From contig NZ_MBES01000078.1 of the NCBI RefSeq assembly GCF_001954195.1, forward strand, positions 161,875-225,874: DNA of 64,000 bases, in the 5' to 3' direction. The position numbers and the translations under genes were made by a program. Under the pieces are notes generated by a model, which saw only the letters and a program-made list of their open reading frames with translations, did not search any database and was not told the DNA's origin. Origin of the DNA: Mycobacterium sp. IS-1264 (GTDB lineage: Bacteria > Actinomycetota > Actinomycetes > Mycobacteriales > Mycobacteriaceae). Positions 8,605 to 17,378 of the stretch are shown here, in pieces. Each line of letters begins with the position of its first letter. Positions within the stretch are counted from its first letter, which is position 1.

Positions 8605-9842
8605 CTCTCGCCGGCGCCCTCGCGGGGATCGACTTCACCGATCTGGACAACTTCGCCAACGGATTCCCGCACGAGCTGTTCGCCGTCCATCGGCGCGAGG
8701 CGCCGGTGTATTGGCACCAGCCGACCGACAACACCCCCGACGGGGAGGGCTTCTGGTCGGTCGCCACGCACGCCGAAACCCTTGAGGTGCTGCGCGATCC
8801 GGTCACCTATTCATCGGTCACCGGCGGCGTGCGGCCATTCGGCGGGACGCTGTTGCAGGACTTGTCCATCGCGGGCCAGGTGCTCAACATGATGGACGAC
8901 CCGAGGCATTCGCAAATCCGGCGGCTCGTCAGCTCCGGGCTGACGCCGCGGATGATCGGTCTGGTCGAAGACGATCTGCGGGCCCGGGCGCGCCGGCTGC
9001 TGGATGCGGTGGTGCCCGGCGAAGCGTTCGACTTCCTGGTCGACATCGCGGCCGAGCTGCCGATGCAGATGATCTGCATCCTGCTGGGAGTGCCGGAGTC
9101 CGAACGGCATTGGCTCTTCGAGGCCATCGAGCCGCAGTTCGACTTCGGTGGTTCGCGGAAGGCGTCGCTGTCGCAGTTGTCGGTGGAGGAGGCCGGCTCG
9201 CGGATGTACTCCTACGGCCAGCAGCTGATCGCCTCCAAGCGCGCCGAGCCGACCGATGACATGCTGTCCGTCGTCGCCAATGCGATGCTCGACGACGCGG
9301 ACGCCCCGGCCCTTTCCGACCTGGAGTTGTATCTGTTCTTCAGCCTGCTGTTCAGCGCCGGAGCGGAAACGACGCGTAACGCTGTCGCCGGCGGGCTACT
9401 GGCGTTGGCCGAGCATCCCGACCAATTGCATGCGCTGCGTGCCGATCTCGACGGGCTGCCGACGGCAGTCGAAGAGATTGTGCGGTGGACGTCACCGTCG
9501 CCGTCCAAGCGGCGCACCGCCACGCGCGATGTCACGCTCGGCGGACAGTCGATCGAGGCGGGCCAGAAGGTGCAGATATGGGAGGGCTCGGCCAACCGCG
9601 ACGCCCGCGTGTTCGATCGCGCCGATGAATTCGATATCACCCGAAAACCCAACCCGCACCTGGGCTTCGGGCAGGGCGTGCACTATTGCCTGGGCGCCAA
9701 TCTGGCCCGGCTGGAACTGCGGGTCCTCTACGAGGAACTGCTGACGCGGTTTTCCGCCGTGCGGGTGGTGCGGCCGGTCGAATGGACTCGCAGCAACCGG
9801 CATACCGGCATCCGGCATCTCGTCGTGGAACTGGCCGAGTAA
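8601..9842 (+). CDS. cyp126: Cytochrome P450 (CYP126)
   Basis: A 413-residue cytosolic P450. The I-helix motif A-G-A-E-T-T is near residue 253, the E-x-x-R pair in 'EEIVRW' near 291, and the haem-thiolate loop F-G-Q-G-V-H-Y-C-L-G with the ligand cysteine near 362. The ATG overlaps the purB stop by ATGA, as expected for the mycobacterial purB-cyp126 pair (Rv0777-Rv0778), which supports the CYP126 name. Being coupled to purB is a conserved curiosity: family knowledge indicates CYP126 binds azoles and aromatic ketones, and a link to purine metabolism has been suggested but not proven. A transporter gene starts 2 bp after its stop. Confidence 0.93.
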   Translation: MTLAGALAGIDFTDLDNFANGFPHELFAVHRREAPVYWHQPTDNTPDGEGFWSVATHAETLEVLRDPVTYSSVTGGVRPFGGTLLQDLSIAGQVLNMMDDPRHSQIRRLVSSGLTPRMIGLVEDDLRARARRLLDAVVPGEAFDFLVDIAAELPMQMICILLGVPESERHWLFEAIEPQFDFGGSRKASLSQLSVEEAGSRMYSYGQQLIASKRAEPTDDMLSVVANAMLDDADAPALSDLELYLFFSLLFSAGAETTRNAVAGGLLALAEHPDQLHALRADLDGLPTAVEEIVRWTSPSPSKRRTATRDVTLGGQSIEAGQKVQIWEGSANRDARVFDRADEFDITRKPNPHLGFGQGVHYCLGANLARLELRVLYEELLTRFSAVRVVRPVEWTRSNRHTGIRHLVVELAE

Positions 9843-9844
9843 CG

Positions 9845-10837
9845 GTGTCTTCCCGGCTCGCCGATGTCGAGCCGTCACCCGATGTGTTCGCCGCGGTGAT
9901 GGCGACGGGAATCCTGTCCATCGCCGCGGCCGATCACGGCTACCGCCAAATCAGCGAAACGATGGGCGTTTTGGCCTCGCTCGGCCTGGTGGTGCTCGTC
10001 GTCGTGGTGATCCTCACGCGGCGCCATGCGCGGTGGGATCTGAAGGATCCCGATGTCACCTTGCGGCTGTTCACCTTTGTCGCCGCCTGCGCGGTGTTGG
10101 ACAGCCGGGTGGCGTCTCGGCCGGTGCTGGCGCTGACGCTGGGGGTGGTGGCGCTGGTGTCCTGGCTGGTGCTGATCGCGCTCAGCGCGCGCAATATGTC
10201 GGCGTTTGCATGGTCACGGTTGCGCGACCGTGCCCACGGCGCGTGGGAGCTGGCCAGCGTGGGCACCTCGGGTCTGGCGATCGTGGCCGCGAAGGCGGCC
10301 CGGTACACCCCGGAGCGCTGGTGGCTGGCGGTGGCCGTGCCGATTTGGCTGGCGGCGCTGTGCATCTATGGCCTGATGACCTGGCTCATCCTGTGGCGCA
10401 GTGTCGCGCAGCGCCAGGACCGCGACGGGTTCGAGCCCGATACGTGGATCCTGATGGGGGGCTTGGCAATTGCGACATTGGCCGGCGACACGATCCACGG
10501 CCTTGCTCCGGGGTGGCTGGCCGGGCCGGTGCTCGCCCTCACGGTGGTGACCTGGGTGGCGGCCACGCTGTGGATTCCGCCGCTGATCTACTTCGGTCTG
10601 CACCGCATCCGCCGCCGCCCCGAAATGCTGCACTTCGCCGGTGTGTGGTGGGCGTTCGTCTTCCCGCTGGGCATGTACTCCGCGGCCAGCTACAGCATGG
10701 CGGCCCAGCTAGGGCAGCGGTCGTTGATCACCGTGTCGCTCGTGTTTTTCTGGGACGCGTTGGCGGCGTGGCTGATTGTCGTCGCGGCCGGGCTATTGCG
10801 CGCTTGGCGCGTGTTTGTCAGCCCGCACGAATCGTGA
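9845..10837 (+). CDS. TDT/SLAC1-type anion or C4-dicarboxylate transporter
   Basis: A 330-residue membrane protein with about ten hydrophobic segments. 'FAAVMATGILSIAA' near the N-terminus and 'WWAFVFPLGMYSAAS' near residue 260 are characteristic of the tellurite-resistance/dicarboxylate transporter (TehA, SLAC1) fold. GTG at 9845 was chosen: it lies 2 bp after the cyp126 stop, so it is probably the third gene of a purB-cyp126-TDT operon. Its 3' end overlaps the convergent membrane protein gene by 20 bp. I do not recall it at this place in M. tuberculosis, so it looks like a gain here or a loss there. The transported ion is unknown. Confidence 0.82.
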   Translation: MSSRLADVEPSPDVFAAVMATGILSIAAADHGYRQISETMGVLASLGLVVLVVVVILTRRHARWDLKDPDVTLRLFTFVAACAVLDSRVASRPVLALTLGVVALVSWLVLIALSARNMSAFAWSRLRDRAHGAWELASVGTSGLAIVAAKAARYTPERWWLAVAVPIWLAALCIYGLMTWLILWRSVAQRQDRDGFEPDTWILMGGLAIATLAGDTIHGLAPGWLAGPVLALTVVTWVAATLWIPPLIYFGLHRIRRRPEMLHFAGVWWAFVFPLGMYSAASYSMAAQLGQRSLITVSLVFFWDALAAWLIVVAAGLLRAWRVFVSPHES

Positions 10838-11438
10838 TCCCGGCTGCGCGCAGTTCGAGTGCGGCCAGCGCGCGAATTGTGACGAGGTCCTCACGGCGCC
10901 ACCCACCGACCGGATCCGCGCTGACGGAGGTCAGTTTGCGTGGCGGCCGGTTGGTCAGTGCCCGCAACGCCAGCAGTTGCTCGCCGGCCGGGGTCGCGGC
11001 TAGGGCGGTCACCGTTCGTTTGCGCCGGAAGAACCGGAGCCGGAGCCAGAACCACGGCACGACCGCGATCAGGATGGGGAGGGCGGCGACAGAAATCGCG
11101 AGCAGCACCGCGAGCCAGCTCGTCGTGGTGTCCAGGTCGTGGACGGCGTCCGCGATGTCGAGGGCGCTGTGGCTGGCAGCCGTCAGCGGTTTGCTGACCG
11201 CGTCGCCGACCAGCGGAATGTGCTGCGCGCCATGGCCGGCAGACGCCAGATTGCCCCCGATGCCATGCGCGCCACTTTCGACTTGACGGCCGGCTTCGGC
11301 GATTGTCGAGATGGCGTCGTACACGGCGACCCCGACGAGCAGCCAGATGACGGTCCACACGACGACGGCGACATCGCTGAACAGTTGGGCAAGCAGCCGG
11401 GCGGGTCTGGTGGAGTAGGGCACGAACCGGGATGTCAT
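10818..11438 (-). CDS. Conserved mycobacterial membrane protein (Rv0779c-like)
   Basis: A 206-residue protein with two transmembrane segments: about residues 20-45 ('LFSDVAVVVWTVIWLLVGVAV') and 108-135 ('SWLAVLLAISVAALPILIAVVPWFWLRLRFF'). The loop between them is glycine/alanine/serine rich, and the basic C-terminal tail is probably cytosolic. No enzymatic motif is visible. It is divergent from purC, starting 64 bp away. Length and position match Rv0779c. Function unknown. Confidence 0.85.
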   Translation of the reverse strand: MTSRFVPYSTRPARLLAQLFSDVAVVVWTVIWLLVGVAVYDAISTIAEAGRQVESGAHGIGGNLASAGHGAQHIPLVGDAVSKPLTAASHSALDIADAVHDLDTTTSWLAVLLAISVAALPILIAVVPWFWLRLRFFRRKRTVTALAATPAGEQLLALRALTNRPPRKLTSVSADPVGGWRREDLVTIRALAALELRAAGITIRAG

Positions 11439-11490
11439 GACCGAAATTCCAGCACAGCTCCCGGCACGGGGTCGGCCGCGCGGTGCCCGA

Positions 11491-11496
11491 TAGGCT
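11491..11496 (+). promoter_or_regulatory. Leaderless -10 element of purC
   Basis: TAGGCT (TANNNT) ends 6 nt before the purC ATG, again predicting a leaderless mRNA. Similar hexamers precede purD, purB, purL and purM. Confidence 0.5.
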
Positions 11497-11502
11497 GGCC
11501 CG

Positions 11503-12396
11503 ATGCGCCCCGCACTGTCCGACTACCAGCATCTGGCCAGCGGCAAGGTCCGTGAGCTGTACCGCGTCGATGACGAGCACCTGCTGCTGGTCGCGACCGA
11601 CCGGATCTCCGCATACGACTACGTCCTGGACAGCACGATCCCGGACAAGGGCCGCATCCTGACCGCGATGAGCGTGTTTTTCTTCGACCTCGTGGAGGCC
11701 CCCAACCACCTGGCCGGGCCGCCGAATGACCCGCGTATCCCCGACGAAGTGCTGGGCCGTGCGCTGGTGGTGCGGCAGCTCGAGATGCTCCCGGTGGAAT
11801 GTGTGGCACGCGGTTATCTGACCGGCTCGGGGTTGCTGGACTACCAGGCGACCGGGAAGGTGTGTGGGATCGCGTTGCCGCCGGGTCTGGTCGAGGCCAG
11901 CAAGTTCGCCACGCCGCTGTTCACCCCGGCGACGAAGGCCGCACTGGGGGACCACGACGAGAACATTCCGTTCGCCCAGGTGATCGAGATGGTGGGCGCG
12001 GTGCGCGCCAACCAGCTGCGCGACCGCACGTTGCGGATCTATGTCCAGGCCGCCGATCATGCCCTGACGAAGGGAATCATCATCGCGGACACCAAATTCG
12101 AATTCGGCACCGATGGCGAGGGCAACCTGGTGCTGGCAGACGAAATCTTCACGCCCGATTCCTCGCGGTACTGGCCGGCCAACGACTACCGGGAGGGCGA
12201 GGTGCAGACCAGCTTCGACAAGCAGTTCGTCCGCAACTGGCTCACCGGCCCCGAATCGGGCTGGGACCGCAACGGCTCACAACCCCCGCCGCCGCTTCCG
12301 GAGGACATCATCGACGCCACCCGCGCCCGTTACATCAATGCCTACGAACGGATCTCCGGCATGAGCTTCGACGACTGGATCGGCCCCGGCGCATGA
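11503..12396 (+). CDS. purC: Phosphoribosylaminoimidazole-succinocarboxamide synthase (SAICAR synthetase)
   Basis: A 297-residue enzyme that joins CAIR and aspartate using ATP in purine synthesis. The family landmarks are 'SGKVRELYRVDDEHLLLVATDRISAYDYVL' at the N-terminus, 'VECVARGYLTGSG' near residue 100, 'DTKFEFG' near 200 and 'LADEIFTPDSSRYW' near 212. The start ATG follows a TAGGCT -10 by 6 nt. Its TGA overlaps the ATG of the oligopeptidase gene (ATGA), so the two are translationally coupled. Confidence 0.97.
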   Translation: MRPALSDYQHLASGKVRELYRVDDEHLLLVATDRISAYDYVLDSTIPDKGRILTAMSVFFFDLVEAPNHLAGPPNDPRIPDEVLGRALVVRQLEMLPVECVARGYLTGSGLLDYQATGKVCGIALPPGLVEASKFATPLFTPATKAALGDHDENIPFAQVIEMVGAVRANQLRDRTLRIYVQAADHALTKGIIIADTKFEFGTDGEGNLVLADEIFTPDSSRYWPANDYREGEVQTSFDKQFVRNWLTGPESGWDRNGSQPPPPLPEDIIDATRARYINAYERISGMSFDDWIGPGA

Positions 12397-14555
12397 CGAA
12401 TTCCATTGCGCAGACGCCCGCGCCGCCGGTCGCTAAGCGGGTGGAGACTCGGCGGGAGCACCACGGCGACGTCTTCGTCGACCCGTATGAATGGCTGCGC
12501 GAGAAGGACGACCCTGACGTCATCGCCTACCTCGAAGCCGAAAACGACTACGTCGACCGGGCCACCGCTCATCTTGAACCGTTGCGGCAGCAGATTTTCG
12601 ACGAGATCAAGGCACGAACCAAGGAAACCGACCTCTCGGTGCCGACTCGTCAGGGCGACTGGTGGTACTACTCGCGAACCTTCGAGGGAAAGCAATACCG
12701 CGCCCAATGCCGTTGCCCGGTAGCCGATCCCGATGATTGGACCCCGCCGGCGCTCGATGAGAACACCGAGATACCCGGTGAAGAGGTGTTGCTCGACTCG
12801 AACATCGAGGCCGAAGGCCACGATTTCTTCGCGTTGGGCGCCGCGATGGTCAGCCTGGATGCCAATCTGCTGGCCTACTCCGTCGACGTTCTTGGCGACG
12901 AACGCTATACGCTGCGGTTCAAGGATTTACGGACCGGCGAGATGTTCCCAGACGAGATCGCCGATATCGGTGCCGGAGTGACCTGGGCGGCCGACAACCG
13001 TACCGTCTACTACGCGACGCTGGACGCGGCGCACCGTCCCGACAAGATATGGCGGTATCGCTTGGGCTCCGGCGAGCCGTCGGAGCTGGTGTATCACGAA
13101 GCGGACGAACGCTTCTGGCTCGGGGTGGGGCTCACCCGCAGCGAAGCCTACGTGTTCATCGCCTCGGGTTCGTCGATCACGTCGGAGATCCGCTACGCGG
13201 ACGCCGCCGATCCCCAGGCGGAGTTCACCGTGGTGCTGCCGCGGCGCGAAGGTGTCGAGTATTCAGTGGAGCACGCGGTGATCGGGGGGCAGGATCGCTT
13301 CCTGATCCTGCACAACGACGGCGCGGTGAATTTCACCCTCACCGAGGCACCCGTCGACGCCCCGGCGCTGCAGCGCACCCTGATCCCGCACCGCGACGAT
13401 GTTCGGCTCGACGGCGTGGACGCCTTCGCCGATCATCTGGTGGTCAGCTACCGCCGCGAGGCGTTGCCGCGGATCCAGTTGTGGCCCATCGACTCCGGCG
13501 GCGGCTACGGCGAGCCCGAAGAGATCGGATTCGAATCCGAGCTGATGTCGTCCGGCCTGGGCGGCAATCCGAACTGGAAGTCGCCCAGGCTGCGCATCCG
13601 GGCCGGGTCGCTCGTCATCCCGACGCGCATTTACGACATCGACCTGGCGACCGGCGAACGGGTCTTACTGCGTGAGCAACCCGTGCTCGGCGATTACCGG
13701 CACGCGGACTACGTGGAACGACGCGACTGGGCGCGCGCAGACGACGGCGCTCGGATCCCCGTGTCGATCGTGCACCGCGCTGGCCTCGAATTCCCGGCGC
13801 CCACGGTGCTCTACGGTTATGGCGCCTACGAGATTTGCACGGACCCAAGCTTTTCCATCGCGCGGCTGTCGCTGCTGGACCGGGGCATGGTGTTCGTCAT
13901 CGCCCACGTCCGCGGCGGCGGCGAGATGGGCCGGCTGTGGTACGAGCACGGCAAGTTACTCGAGAAGAAGAACACCTTCACCGACTTCGTCGCGGTGGCA
14001 AAGCATTTGGTGGACTCGGGCCTGACCCGGCCGCGAGAGTTGGTGGCGCTGGGCGGCAGCGCGGGTGGACTGCTGGTCGGCGCGGTGGCCAACCTGGCGC
14101 CGGATCTGTTTGCCGGAATCCTCGCCCAAGTCCCGTTTGTCGACCCCCTGACCACCATCCTGGATCCCTCGCTGCCGCTCACAGTCACCGAATGGGACGA
14201 ATGGGGAAACCCGTTGAGCGACAGCGAAGTCTACGCCTACATGAAGTCCTACTCGCCCTACGAGAACGTCGAGACCAAGCGGTATCCCGCCATCCTGGCG
14301 ATGACGTCCCTGAACGACACCAGGGTCTATTACGTCGAGCCTGCGAAGTGGGTCGCGGCGTTGCGGCACGCGAACGCCAATGGCAACCCGGTGCTGCTCA
14401 AGACCCAAATGGCGGCGGGCCACGGCGGGGTCAGCGGTCGCTACCGGGCCTGGGAAGAGGCCGCGTTCCAGTATGCGTGGCTGCTAGCCGCTGCCGACGG
14501 CGACCGCTACGGCCGCGCCCAGAAAGACGACCTCGATGGCGATGCGCAGGGGTAG
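12393..14555 (+). CDS. ptrB: Oligopeptidase B (protease II, S9A family), intact
   Basis: A 720-residue cytosolic serine peptidase of the prolyl-oligopeptidase family that trims short peptides after basic residues. The N-terminal beta-propeller half is followed by the alpha/beta-hydrolase domain. The catalytic serine is in G-G-S-A-G-G (about residue 556), the aspartate in 'SLNDTRVYYVEPAKW' (about 641) and the histidine in 'AAGHGG' (about 677). The ATG overlaps the purC stop. In M. tuberculosis H37Rv the gene is split into ptrBa and ptrBb as I recall; here one frame runs through uninterrupted. The last 72 bp are also the 3' end of the antisense DoxX-like gene. Confidence 0.94.
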   Translation: MTNSIAQTPAPPVAKRVETRREHHGDVFVDPYEWLREKDDPDVIAYLEAENDYVDRATAHLEPLRQQIFDEIKARTKETDLSVPTRQGDWWYYSRTFEGKQYRAQCRCPVADPDDWTPPALDENTEIPGEEVLLDSNIEAEGHDFFALGAAMVSLDANLLAYSVDVLGDERYTLRFKDLRTGEMFPDEIADIGAGVTWAADNRTVYYATLDAAHRPDKIWRYRLGSGEPSELVYHEADERFWLGVGLTRSEAYVFIASGSSITSEIRYADAADPQAEFTVVLPRREGVEYSVEHAVIGGQDRFLILHNDGAVNFTLTEAPVDAPALQRTLIPHRDDVRLDGVDAFADHLVVSYRREALPRIQLWPIDSGGGYGEPEEIGFESELMSSGLGGNPNWKSPRLRIRAGSLVIPTRIYDIDLATGERVLLREQPVLGDYRHADYVERRDWARADDGARIPVSIVHRAGLEFPAPTVLYGYGAYEICTDPSFSIARLSLLDRGMVFVIAHVRGGGEMGRLWYEHGKLLEKKNTFTDFVAVAKHLVDSGLTRPRELVALGGSAGGLLVGAVANLAPDLFAGILAQVPFVDPLTTILDPSLPLTVTEWDEWGNPLSDSEVYAYMKSYSPYENVETKRYPAILAMTSLNDTRVYYVEPAKWVAALRHANANGNPVLLKTQMAAGHGGVSGRYRAWEEAAFQYAWLLAAADGDRYGRAQKDDLDGDAQG

Positions 14556-14930
14556 CTGCGTCGTCATCGACTTAGGCGGATCGGGCATCCGGGCGGCGTA
14601 GACGTTGGCGGGGAACATGACCAGCATCAGCACCAGGAGGCACAGGGCCGCGGCCACTCGGGTCAAGGGAAGCAATAACCCCACGGCGCCCAGCAGCTCG
14701 AGCAGGCCGGTGATGGTGACCAGGTAGCCGGGTGCCGGTAACCGGGGCGGCACAATCGCGATCAGGTCGCGGCGCAGCTGCGGGGCGAAGTGGGCGAACC
14801 CGGTCATCAGGAACATCGCGGCCAGTCCCACTGCGAGCGCCGCCGCCCAGCTGTTGACGTAGGCGACGCCGAGCCAGCCGATGCACCGAGCGGCGATGGT
14901 GCCCACCAGCAGGGTGATCAACGGAGCCAT
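14484..14930 (-). CDS. DoxX-like integral membrane protein
   Basis: A 148-residue protein with four hydrophobic helices ('CIGWLGVAYVNSWAAALAVGLAAMFLMTGFAHF', 'YLVTITGLLELLGAVGLLL', 'AALCLLVLMLVMFPANVYAA', and a C-terminal helix) in the DoxX arrangement. ATG at 14930 was chosen because it begins right before the first helix and 1 bp after the EmrB stop; the frame is open further upstream but only inside the EmrB gene. It is therefore likely co-transcribed with emrB. Its final 72 bp overlap the end of ptrB on the other strand. DoxX proteins are often linked to thiol/redox homeostasis; no specific role can be given. Confidence 0.78.
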   Translation of the reverse strand: MAPLITLLVGTIAARCIGWLGVAYVNSWAAALAVGLAAMFLMTGFAHFAPQLRRDLIAIVPPRLPAPGYLVTITGLLELLGAVGLLLPLTRVAAALCLLVLMLVMFPANVYAARMPDPPKSMTTQLPLRIAIEVVFLGAAVAVAVGSG

Positions 14931-14931
14931 C

Positions 14932-16557
14932 TCAAACGTCCGATCCGGCTGTTTGGCTTGCGGGCCGCTTCGGCAGAAACACCGCGGGGATGACCGTGGA
15001 CACCACCAACGCGACCGCGACGACGAACACCGCCGTATAGGCGTGCGACAAATCGTGCAGCACATTGTCCGCGAAGCCCGGGGCGAGGGCCTGGCGGGGT
15101 ATCGCGGCCGGATCGAGTGGCGCCCCGCTGGCGGCGGCCTTCTGTTGCAGCGACGCGAGTTTGTTCGCCGCGGAGATGTTCTCGCTTCGATTGAACTGGT
15201 TGGTCAGAATCATCGACATGAGCGCGGTTCCCATCGAGCCGCCCACCTGGTGGCTGACGCTTATCAGCGTTGTGCCGCGGGCGATCTGGTGCGGCGCCAG
15301 CGCCTGCACGGACGCGACCGACAGCGGCATCATGGTGCATCCCATGCCCAGGCCCATGATCGCCAATCCGACCAGGAGCGTGGGTAGGTACTGCGCCTGC
15401 TTGGCCACCCCGAAGGCGAAGGTGCCCAGGCCGGCGGTGATCAGCGCGATGCCCACCAGGACGACCTTGCCCGGTCCCTGCCGGTCCACGAGCGGCCCGG
15501 TCAGGCGCATGGTCAGCATGGCGCCGAGTCCCTGCGGGATCATGTGCGCGCCGGCCTGCATCGGCGACTGATGCAGCACCTGCTGGAAGTAGCTCGGCAG
15601 CAGCAGGCCGGCGCCGAAGAAGGCGGTGGCGAAGACCAGCATCGTCACGTTGGCCTGGGTGAGCACCTTGTTCTGGAACAGCCGCAAATCTATGAGTGGG
15701 TGGTCCGCGCGGTGCCACGCGTGCAGCACGAACGCTCCGATCAACGCCAGGCCGACCGCCGCCGGTATCAGCACGCGGCGATCGGCGACGGTGCCGCAGC
15801 GCGGAATCGACGACACCGCGAACAGGAACATCGCTAGGCCCGGCGACAGCAGCAATACCCCGACGACGTCGAAGGTTTCCGAGCGCGCCGGGTGATCTCG
15901 CGGGAACACGATCGCCGCGAGGACGATGGTCACCAGGCCGATGGGGAGGTTGATCAGGAAGATCCACCTCCAGCTCGAGGTGTCGATGAGCCAGCCGCCC
16001 AGAATGGGCCCACCGATGGGGGCGAGCAACATGGGAATGCTCAGGATCGACATGAGACGGCCGAGCCGCCCGGGGCCCGCTTCGCGGGTCATGATCATGA
16101 ATCCCAGCGGCATCAGCATGCCGCCGCCGATGCCCTGCGCCACGCGAAACACGATGAGCTGCAGGATGTTTGCTGCCACCGCGCACAGCAGCGAGCCCAG
16201 CGCGAAGGCGAGCACGGATCCCATGAAGAGCCGCTTGGTGCCGAATCGGTCGGCGGCCCAGCCCGTTACCGGAATTACTGTTGCCAAGGCGAGCGTGTAG
16301 CCGGTCATCGTCCATCCGACGACGGCTTGGGACGACCCGAATTCGGCGATGAAGGTACGTTGCGCGACGCTGACGACGGTGACGTCGAGTATCGCCATCA
16401 CCGTGGCGAGGATGCACACGCCGGAGATCCGCAACAGCCGGGCGTCCAGCTTGTCTGGATAGACATGCACGCCGGGGGCGGGCTGCCGCGTGGGAGTGGT
16501 GGTCAGCGGGGTGTCGGCCGCTGCGGAACGGGCCTTCTCCATGGCGTTGCTTAGCAT
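14932..16557 (-). CDS. emrB: EmrB/QacA-type drug efflux transporter (MFS DHA2, 14 TM)
   Basis: A 541-residue proton-driven exporter. It shows the first-helix motif 'LDVTVVSVAQRTF', motif C-like 'GPILGGWLIDTSSWRWIFLINLPIG' near residue 175-200, and hydrophobic segments to the C-terminus consistent with 14 helices. ATG at 16557 was chosen, giving MLSNAMEKARS and a length close to Rv0783c; the frame is open a further 33 codons, which would add an unlikely charged extension. Downstream, 1 bp away, is a DoxX-like gene. It is divergent from the DUF2334 gene. Substrates unknown. Confidence 0.9.
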   Translation of the reverse strand: MLSNAMEKARSAAADTPLTTTPTRQPAPGVHVYPDKLDARLLRISGVCILATVMAILDVTVVSVAQRTFIAEFGSSQAVVGWTMTGYTLALATVIPVTGWAADRFGTKRLFMGSVLAFALGSLLCAVAANILQLIVFRVAQGIGGGMLMPLGFMIMTREAGPGRLGRLMSILSIPMLLAPIGGPILGGWLIDTSSWRWIFLINLPIGLVTIVLAAIVFPRDHPARSETFDVVGVLLLSPGLAMFLFAVSSIPRCGTVADRRVLIPAAVGLALIGAFVLHAWHRADHPLIDLRLFQNKVLTQANVTMLVFATAFFGAGLLLPSYFQQVLHQSPMQAGAHMIPQGLGAMLTMRLTGPLVDRQGPGKVVLVGIALITAGLGTFAFGVAKQAQYLPTLLVGLAIMGLGMGCTMMPLSVASVQALAPHQIARGTTLISVSHQVGGSMGTALMSMILTNQFNRSENISAANKLASLQQKAAASGAPLDPAAIPRQALAPGFADNVLHDLSHAYTAVFVVAVALVVSTVIPAVFLPKRPASQTAGSDV

Positions 16558-16665
16558 ATCGAATCGATTACCGGGTCCCTGGCCTGCGTCGCCGCGGACT
16601 CGATATACGCCTGCTGTCCGCGTGTCCTTCACCATTCCGACACCTGACATGGTCAAACTGCGGGT

Positions 16666-17370
16666 GTGTCTGGAAAATTGATCGTCTCGGTCTCAGGGAT
16701 AGGGGAGCGCACCCTGGGCGACGTTGAGGCGTTCTGCGCACAAATGGATGCCCGCAACGTGCCGGTGTCGTTGCTGGTGGCCCCGCGGCTATCCGGCGAC
16801 TACCGACTCGACCGCGATCCGCGCACAGTCGAGTGGCTGACCGCGCGGCGCGCCGCGGGCGACGCCATCGTGCTGCACGGCTACGACGACCCGGCCACCA
16901 AGAAGCGGCGTGGCGAGTTCGCCATGCTGCGGGCGCACGAGGCCAACCTGCGGCTGACGGCCGCCGACCGGGTGCTCGAACACCTCGGGTTGCGCACCCG
17001 GCTGTTCGCGGCACCGGGCTGGGTAGTGTCACCGGGCGTGGTCAAGGTGTTGCCGCGCAACGGGTTTCGACTGCTGGCCGACCTGCACGGGATCACCGAC
17101 CTGGTCCGTCACACCACCGTCCGCACCCGCGTGCTCGGCATCGGAGAGGGCTTCCTGACCGAGCCGTGGTGGTGTCGCATGGTTGTGCTGTCCGCCGACC
17201 GGATCGCCCGTCGGGGCGGGATCGTGCGCATCGCGATCGCCGGCCGCCAGTTGCGCAAGCCCGGGCCGCTGCAAGCGGTGCTGGACGCCGTCGACCTGGC
17301 CGCGATGCACGGCTGCACCCCGACGGTGTACCAATGGCGGTCCGGCAAAGCCGTTGTCGACGCCGCCTGA
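16666..17370 (+). CDS. DUF2334 family (polysaccharide-deacetylase-like) protein
   Basis: A 234-residue protein with the NodB-like fold of DUF2334: 'GERTLGDVEAFCAQMDARNVPVSLLVAPRL' at the N-terminus, 'DAIVLHGYDD' near residue 70 supplying a His/Asp cluster, and 'FAAPGWVVSPGVVKVL' near 115. Family knowledge suggests a sugar deacetylase-like metal site, but the classic TFDDG motif is absent. GTG at 16666. It matches Rv0784. It is divergent from emrB and converges with the CMD gene (8 bp gap). No specific substrate. Confidence 0.82.
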   Translation: MSGKLIVSVSGIGERTLGDVEAFCAQMDARNVPVSLLVAPRLSGDYRLDRDPRTVEWLTARRAAGDAIVLHGYDDPATKKRRGEFAMLRAHEANLRLTAADRVLEHLGLRTRLFAAPGWVVSPGVVKVLPRNGFRLLADLHGITDLVRHTTVRTRVLGIGEGFLTEPWWCRMVVLSADRIARRGGIVRIAIAGRQLRKPGPLQAVLDAVDLAAMHGCTPTVYQWRSGKAVVDAA

Positions 17371-17378
17371 TCAAGCCG

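Noticed and set aside
6552..9842. Very long plus-strand frame (over 1000 codons) across the DUF429, purB and cyp126 region
   Set aside because: It is the cyp126 frame running upstream without stops in GC-rich antisense and alternate frames; its upstream part is arginine/glycine rich with no family match.
14918..16417. Minus-strand 499-codon frame overlapping emrB
   Set aside because: Alternate frame of the EmrB gene; arginine/histidine rich without membrane segments.
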